A stretch of DNA of 47,883 nucleotides, from positions 1 through 47,883 of the forward strand of contig DUDC01000010.1 in the NCBI GenBank assembly GCA_012959465.1, read 5' to 3'. The notes beneath the pieces were generated by a model. It did no database searches. It had not been told where the DNA came from and saw nothing but the letters and a program-made list of their open reading frames with translations. Position 1 is the stretch's first letter. Every line of letters begins with the position of its first letter. This document shows, in pieces, positions 43,713 through 47,883 of this stretch. This DNA is from Planctomycetaceae bacterium. Lineage in GTDB: Bacteria; Planctomycetota; Planctomycetia; Pirellulales; Pirellulaceae. Both the position numbers and the translations under genes were made by a program.

Positions 43713-44525
43713 TTACGGCGTCAACGTGTCGACCGAGGATGAGAAAAAGAAGCTTGCCCGTTCCATAGCTATATCGACTTGGGCTTGGAATAGCCAAATG
43801 ATGGCCCCGATCGAAAACAACAAACTCCCCAGCAATACCATGATGTTGATTCCAAATCCTATTGCCAGAATGTTCAATTGAGGTAGCGTTCGAGAAATGA
43901 GCCCGGTGACAATCACCGACAACAACAAGGCCATCATGACGGGACCAGCGGCGCGCAACCCGACCTCAAAGCTCTGACTAATTGTCACTTGAAGAAGCTC
44001 GACCGCATCGAGAGACTGTCTTGTCAGGCCAGGAGGAAGATGATGGTAGGAATCCAATAGCGCCGCCATCAGCGTACGATGACCGCCGATCAAGAGAAAC
44101 ACCGACAGAGCAACCACGTCGAGGAGTTTGGCGAAGACCGATACGGTCGTGTTACTCGACGGGTCAAAAGTGTCGGCCAGTTGGAGGCCACTCATGTGCC
44201 CGATAATTTGTCCGGTTACCTGCAGGCTGGTGAACATGATAAAGACCGTGGTGCCCATGACCAGTCCGATCGACGCCTCACGGACGACCAGTGCGCTCAA
44301 GTGAACCAAATTGTGAACGGTCAATGTTAGTGAGGGCGCATGCATTGGCGTTATCAGCACTGCCACGGCGACTGCAAGGAACGCTCGAACTCGAATCGGG
44401 GTGGACTTCGCGCCAAAGCCCGGGGCCACCATGATCAGGCCGGCGAGACGCGTAAAGACGAGGACGAAAACGACGATCGTATTCTCAAATAAGAACGTTG
44501 AGGCCACGTTTGCTGCTGCGTTCAT
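43713..44525 (-). CDS. fliR: Flagellar export protein FliR
   Basis: A 270-residue protein with about six membrane helices, part of the FliPQR export core. Characteristic segments are VFTRLAGLIMVAPGFGAKS near the N-terminus and LPQLNILAIGFGINIMVLLG near the C-terminus. ATG 44525 was preferred to a TTG four codons earlier. Its upstream neighbour is fliQ (52 bases away) and its downstream neighbour flhB. Confidence 0.95.
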   Translation of the reverse strand: MNAAANVASTFLFENTIVVFVLVFTRLAGLIMVAPGFGAKSTPIRVRAFLAVAVAVLITPMHAPSLTLTVHNLVHLSALVVREASIGLVMGTTVFIMFTSLQVTGQIIGHMSGLQLADTFDPSSNTTVSVFAKLLDVVALSVFLLIGGHRTLMAALLDSYHHLPPGLTRQSLDAVELLQVTISQSFEVGLRAAGPVMMALLLSVIVTGLISRTLPQLNILAIGFGINIMVLLGSLLFSIGAIIWLFQAQVDIAMERASFFFSSSVDTLTP

Positions 44526-44577
44526 CTGTCCGTCCAATCTACAACGCCCGTCTTGACCACCGCTGCCACGTCAGCGG

Positions 44578-44853
44578 TCAGCTTCCACTGATAACTCGCG
44601 GAATGTCGGTGATAATACCCTCCGAATAATCCATCATTCGCTGGATCAACCACGGTAACGCCGCCGCCAAGGCAATCACCATGGCGAGGATTTTTGGCAC
44701 AAACGAAACGGTTTGGTCTTGAACTTGAGTGAGAGCTTGAAGTAGCCCGCTGATTAGTCCGACCAGCATTCCGACGATCAATACGGGTGCGCCGACAATG
44801 ATGCACGTCAGTATCGCTTGGTGACACAAATCAACTGCCGTATGGGGATCCAT
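44578..44853 (-). CDS. fliQ: Flagellar export protein FliQ
   Basis: A 91-residue protein with two membrane helices (AILTCIIVGAPVLIVGMLVG and ILAMVIALAAALPWLI). The segment LLQALTQVQDQTVSFVPKI is the FliQ/SctS signature. GGAG precedes the ATG by six bases. Position between fliP and fliR is standard. Confidence 0.95.
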   Translation of the reverse strand: MDPHTAVDLCHQAILTCIIVGAPVLIVGMLVGLISGLLQALTQVQDQTVSFVPKILAMVIALAAALPWLIQRMMDYSEGIITDIPRVISGS

Positions 44854-44884
44854 CGTATTCTCCGTTGAGATGGCGAACTTCGAG

Positions 44885-45778
44885 CTAGGTGACGACTGCG
44901 AAACTCTCGAGCAGCATTCCGACCACTAAATGCCATCCATCGACGAGAACAAACAGCAACAACTTGAAGGGGAGTGAAATAATCACTGGCGGTAACATGA
45001 GCATTCCCATCGATATCGTGACGCTGGCGACGACGATGTCCAAAATCAGGAATGGAAGATAGATATTAAAGCCGATGAGGAATGCGATCTTGAGTTCGCT
45101 CAGCATGTAGGCCGGAAGTAAGACCTGAAGTGGGACGTCGCTGTACGTCTCTGGAGGCTCTTCATCGGTACCCATGTGGTCATAGAATAGCCAGATATCC
45201 TGCCCGTTCTTGGCGAACTTTATTTGCGCGATCATGAATTTGCGGATGGGCCCGGAACCGTTTTCCCAGGCTTCCTGCATCGTCATCTCACTACCCGGCT
45301 CAGTGTACGGTGCAATCGCGTTGTCGTAGACGTCTTTCCAAACGGGAGCCATGATTAGCAACGTCATGAACAGGGCAAGTGCCGTCATTACTTGACCCGG
45401 CGGTATCTGTTGTGTGCCCATCGCTTGGCGAAGCAAGCCCAAGACGACGATGATGCGCACGAATGACGTCGTCATCATCAGAACGGCTGGTGCAAGACTC
45501 AATACGGTCAAAAGGAGTACGATTCTGAGTGAGGAGCTCAATCCTTCTCGACTCGTCCACGTATCCGCGTCGCCGGCCAATTGCCCCAAGACTCCTGTAT
45601 TGGCCCCGGCCCCTTGCGTTTCTGCCAGAGCCTTGTCGGAATTGCTGTTCTCAGCGAGCGAGTCTAATCGAAGTTCTTGCCCCAATGTCGGCCCGGCCAT
45701 GAAGACCGTCCAACCTATCGCCAGAGTCAGCCAGCTGGTGAATCGAAGTTTCTCGCGTTGACCTGATGCTGTGTTCAC
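44885..45778 (-). CDS. fliP: Flagellar export protein FliP
   Basis: A 297-residue protein with a signal peptide ([18 protein letters not shown]) and four membrane helices. The family signature [20 protein letters not shown] and the segment [12 protein letters not shown] are clear. The start is a GTG that overlaps the fliO stop by four bases (GTGA), showing translational coupling. A polar insert of about 45 residues separates the signal peptide from the first core helix. Confidence 0.95.
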   Translation of the reverse strand: MNTASGQREKLRFTSWLTLAIGWTVFMAGPTLGQELRLDSLAENSNSDKALAETQGAGANTGVLGQLAGDADTWTSREGLSSSLRIVLLLTVLSLAPAVLMMTTSFVRIIVVLGLLRQAMGTQQIPPGQVMTALALFMTLLIMAPVWKDVYDNAIAPYTEPGSEMTMQEAWENGSGPIRKFMIAQIKFAKNGQDIWLFYDHMGTDEEPPETYSDVPLQVLLPAYMLSELKIAFLIGFNIYLPFLILDIVVASVTISMGMLMLPPVIISLPFKLLLFVLVDGWHLVVGMLLESFAVVT

Positions 45779-46452
45779 GCTCTCGCTCCAAACGATTCGG
45801 GCTGTGTTTGGGGCTCTAAGAATCCGTCCACCGACTCGTGTTCGAATTGTGTCAAGACATCGCGAAACGACTCGCTGACACTTCCTTGACTATTTCGTTG
45901 GCACAACGATAGGAGTCGTTCGACTTCCTCCGGTGCAGTAATCTCAGAAAGCGTTTGGGAGCCCTGAGGTGTCACCGAAACCAACAGGAGCTTTTGGCCC
46001 AGTCTCACCAAGTGCATCGATTGTTTGCCGGAGAGCGGAGCTCTACCGAGTACCTCCACCACCTCCGACGCCAGCCAACGCTGACCTGCCGGCATGCTCC
46101 GTTTGGCGAACCACGCGAGTATTAGAAAGAGTCCCAGGACAACGGCTAGGCTGCCGACCATCGTCGTAACACTGCCTCCTCCGGCGCCCATTAGGTTGTT
46201 GGGAAGATTGCTTGCCTTCTCGTCTTTGCTACGCTTGGGTAACAGGTCCGTGTCGGTGACTTGACCTTTGCCTGCCGATGAACTCGTCCGGTCGATGTTC
46301 GAATTTGTTGTCTCGGGTGAAGTGGTCACTCCCACGACTGGCGGAAGGTACAACTGATCGCTGCTTTGACCAGCGGTAGGAATTGGTTCCCCGACGAACA
46401 CGACCGTCCCGATGATGATCATGAGAACCGAGGTGGCTGATTGGGATTTCAT
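45775..46452 (-). CDS. fliO: Flagellar assembly protein FliO
   Basis: A 225-residue bitopic protein. A signal-like segment ([16 protein letters not shown]) is followed by a polar linker, the membrane helix [19 protein letters not shown], and the FliO domain with [19 protein letters not shown] and [17 protein letters not shown]. FliO helps build the FliPQR complex. ATG 46452 has AGGA about ten bases upstream; the frame is open 19 codons further. The acidic C-terminal tail is longer than usual. Confidence 0.9.
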   Translation of the reverse strand: MKSQSATSVLMIIIGTVVFVGEPIPTAGQSSDQLYLPPVVGVTTSPETTNSNIDRTSSSAGKGQVTDTDLLPKRSKDEKASNLPNNLMGAGGGSVTTMVGSLAVVLGLFLILAWFAKRSMPAGQRWLASEVVEVLGRAPLSGKQSMHLVRLGQKLLLVSVTPQGSQTLSEITAPEEVERLLSLCQRNSQGSVSESFRDVLTQFEHESVDGFLEPQTQPESFGARA

Positions 46453-46574
46453 TAAAGACGCTTCCTGCGTTTTGCCGATAACAGATACGGCGGGTTGTGG
46501 ACTGACCATCCTGGTGTCCGTGTGGGGAGTTTTTTCGTCGCGGTGATTCGGTATTAGGCCTCTTGGATCTGGGG

Positions 46575-47159
46575 CTATTCGAGGTGGTCGCCGGTGAGCA
46601 GTTCGGCAACACGTACGCAGAAATTGTCGTTCAAAACGAGGATTTCCCCGCGGGCGACCAACCGACGATTGACAAAAATGTCGACAGGGTCCCCGGCCAA
46701 TTTGTCCAGTGGCACGATCGCTCCACGGCTCAGCTTGAGAACATCTTCGAGAGGAAGTGTGGCGCGGCCCAACTCAATCCTCAGGTCCAATTCGACGTCG
46801 CGGAGCAGGTCGAGTGTCGCCTGTTCGCTGTTGGCGGCCGTTCCCTGGAATTCCGTTAGCTCGAACGGTTGTGCATGGGAGCCGTGGGCACTTGGTTGGG
46901 TCACCGAGGCCAGAGCGTCTTCTGCCTGGGTAAGCAGGAGCTGGACATCATCCACGGTGGATCGAGTCGATCGTTCCTCGGGCGGCTGAGTGGGAAACGC
47001 GGGCATCGAAGGGCTGGTTGCCGGGAAAGTGGCCGTTGCTTGCCCTGTCGCAGGGGGGGCAGCGGGCGGTTCCGGCTCAGGTTTTGATACAGGCGTACCT
47101 GGGGCCTGCTGGAGCAGCTTTTCGATTTCGTCTTGTTCGAGTTTTTCGCCGTCCGCCAT
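46575..47159 (-). CDS. fliN: Flagellar motor switch protein FliN
   Basis: A 194-residue C-ring protein. The SpoA (SURF) domain occupies the last 80 residues: LLRDVELDLRIELGRATLPL, LKLSRGAIVPLDKLAGDPVD and ARGEILVLNDNFCVRV. The N-terminal 110 residues are a proline-rich linker, starting with an acidic helix (EQDEIEKLLQQA) that could bind CheY-P or FliH. fliM is not next to it in this window. GGAAT precedes the ATG. Confidence 0.95.
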   Translation of the reverse strand: MADGEKLEQDEIEKLLQQAPGTPVSKPEPEPPAAPPATGQATATFPATSPSMPAFPTQPPEERSTRSTVDDVQLLLTQAEDALASVTQPSAHGSHAQPFELTEFQGTAANSEQATLDLLRDVELDLRIELGRATLPLEDVLKLSRGAIVPLDKLAGDPVDIFVNRRLVARGEILVLNDNFCVRVAELLTGDHLE

Positions 47160-47222
47160 TGGATTCCATTCCAGTTGCGAAGGTTGGTTGTCCGGCGGTT
47201 GAGGCCGGATTTATTCGCTCAA

Positions 47223-47432
47223 TCACTGCTGAACGAACGAGAATTCGGGGGTAATGATTGATTGGATAATCGGTTTGGACATAAGCTGGTTACTTTTCTC
47301 CAAAATCCGCCGTTTAATCAAGGCCAACCCGGGATCCGTGAGGTCATTAAGGTTGGAATTTCGAATTTCGAAGATTACTTTGTCCCGTAATCGATTTTCG
47401 ACACGTTCGAGCGCCTTCAAAACACCCCACAC
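47223..47432 (-). pseudogene. Truncated FliL-like protein
   Basis: The frame gives 69 residues resembling the C-terminal half of FliL: a strand (WGVL), the helix ALERVENRLRDKVIFEIRN, LTDPGLALIKRRILEKSN, and the closing strand with PEFSFVQQ. FliL usually has an N-terminal membrane helix and about 90 more residues. Upstream this frame soon meets a stop (the codon before LVTVWGVL), and the GTG start lacks a ribosome binding site. It may be a 5'-truncated or frameshifted fliL, or a short domain-only version. It lies 63 bases before fliN in the same direction. Confidence 0.5.
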
Positions 47433-47732
47433 GGTTACTAATCACTTCATCGGTCAAGAAAGCCTCGACACGGGGCTTCAGCCCCAATTTGACTGAATTC
47501 GTGCCGGCGGAGTGATGTGTGTTCCCGTACCTCGATGGTTTGCGGCTTGCCCCAGACCGTGTTAACAATGGCTTGTAGACCAGTTTTGTGCGATTGAACG
47601 TCTTGCATTACCCGTGTTTGGGCACCTGTACGCATTTCACTGAGCCGGGTCTCAAACTGGGACAACATTTCGCGATATTGCCGGCGACTCTCATCGAAAG
47701 TCACTTACGAGAGTGTGCTGAATCAGAGGGTT
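47433..47732. other. Region upstream of the fliL-like gene
   Basis: About 300 bases without a secure gene. An open minus-strand frame at 47447-47704 (GTG start, no ribosome binding site, directly after a stop) has a helical N-terminal half and may be a displaced part of the broken upstream gene. GGGGCTGAAGCCCC at about 47473-47486 is a short palindrome. Confidence 0.4.
47473..47486. repeat. Short palindrome GGGGCT-GA-AGCCCC
   Basis: A six-base inverted repeat with a two-base centre in the disrupted region ahead of the fliL-like frame. It resembles small dispersed palindromes; no second copy of the exact element is seen in the window. Confidence 0.45.
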
Positions 47733-47883
47733 ATGGAGAGCCAAGACATCGCAATGAGAACAGGTGCATTAGATGACTCGATGGCAGAAGTCCTATTGTT
47801 GCAGGGACGATTGGCGGGCGAGCCGAGTTTGGTACGTGTATCGTTGAGTGGCCACTTCATCAATTCTCCGCTGCTGCGATCGT
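47733..47883 (+). CDS. Possible partial gene running off the window edge
   Basis: An ATG frame with AGAGGG three bases before it stays open for 50 codons to the end of the window (MESQDIAMRTGALDDSMAEV and onward). The product looks like a normal soluble N-terminus, but I recognise nothing in it, and the spacing to the ribosome binding site is short. A minus-strand frame over the same bases stops after 28 codons. Confidence 0.3.
   Translation, partial: MESQDIAMRTGALDDSMAEVLLLQGRLAGEPSLVRVSLSGHFINSPLLRS

Overview
The window is a chromosomal segment of a free-living flagellated bacterium, most likely a planctomycete of the Pirellula/Rhodopirellula type. The grounds are the mid-50s GC by eye, many secreted lipoproteins and sensor kinases, a sulfotransferase, an EF-G-like paralogue, and a bacterial operon of eukaryote-like ubiquitin-pathway proteins. 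This assignment rests on gene content only; there is no rRNA or tRNA gene in the window.

Layout. 1-4.8 kb (minus strand): polyphosphate kinase ppk, a Ppx/GppA phosphatase and a ROK kinase. 5.4-10.1 kb (minus): a flagellar block with sigma-28 (fliA), a small membrane protein, a miniature FlhG-like protein, flhF and flhA. 10.4-16.9 kb: an EF-G-like GTPase (with a clear intrinsic terminator), hisA, then divergent hisH and recG. 17.5-28.8 kb: mixed housekeeping and envelope genes: two hypotheticals, a lipoprotein, a soluble histidine kinase, nadD, priA, a membrane histidine kinase with a CX3CH site, rnhA, an M48 metallopeptidase and a transglutaminase-like lipoprotein.

29.1-35.0 kb (plus) is the most interesting part: seven consecutive genes that make up a full ubiquitin-like modification system. 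The order is Ubl, E2, JAB/JAMM peptidase, E1, membrane JAB/JAMM peptidase with a long coiled coil, a second E2 in which the catalytic Cys is Asp (UEV-like), and a membrane-anchored RING-like protein. Both E2s carry acidic C-terminal tails with a shared hydrophobic-acidic motif that resembles SUMO-interacting motifs. Bacterial Ubl/E1/E2/JAB/RING operons are a known class. The active plus inactive E2 pair, the two erasers (one in the membrane), the membrane RING protein and the repeated tail motif make this version worth close study.

35.1-36.1 kb (minus): corrinoid adenosyltransferase and a Nudix hydrolase. 36.5-41.1 kb (plus): the nitrogen module amt-glnB-glnD, with a strong terminator between glnB and glnD. 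41.3-47.2 kb (minus): a sulfotransferase downstream of the flagellar export genes fliN-fliO-fliP-fliQ-fliR-flhB, preceded by what appears to be a 5'-truncated fliL-like gene. The two flagellar blocks supply the export gate (FlhA, FlhB, FliPQR, FliO), one switch protein (FliN), the polar placement GTPase (FlhF) and the flagellar sigma factor.
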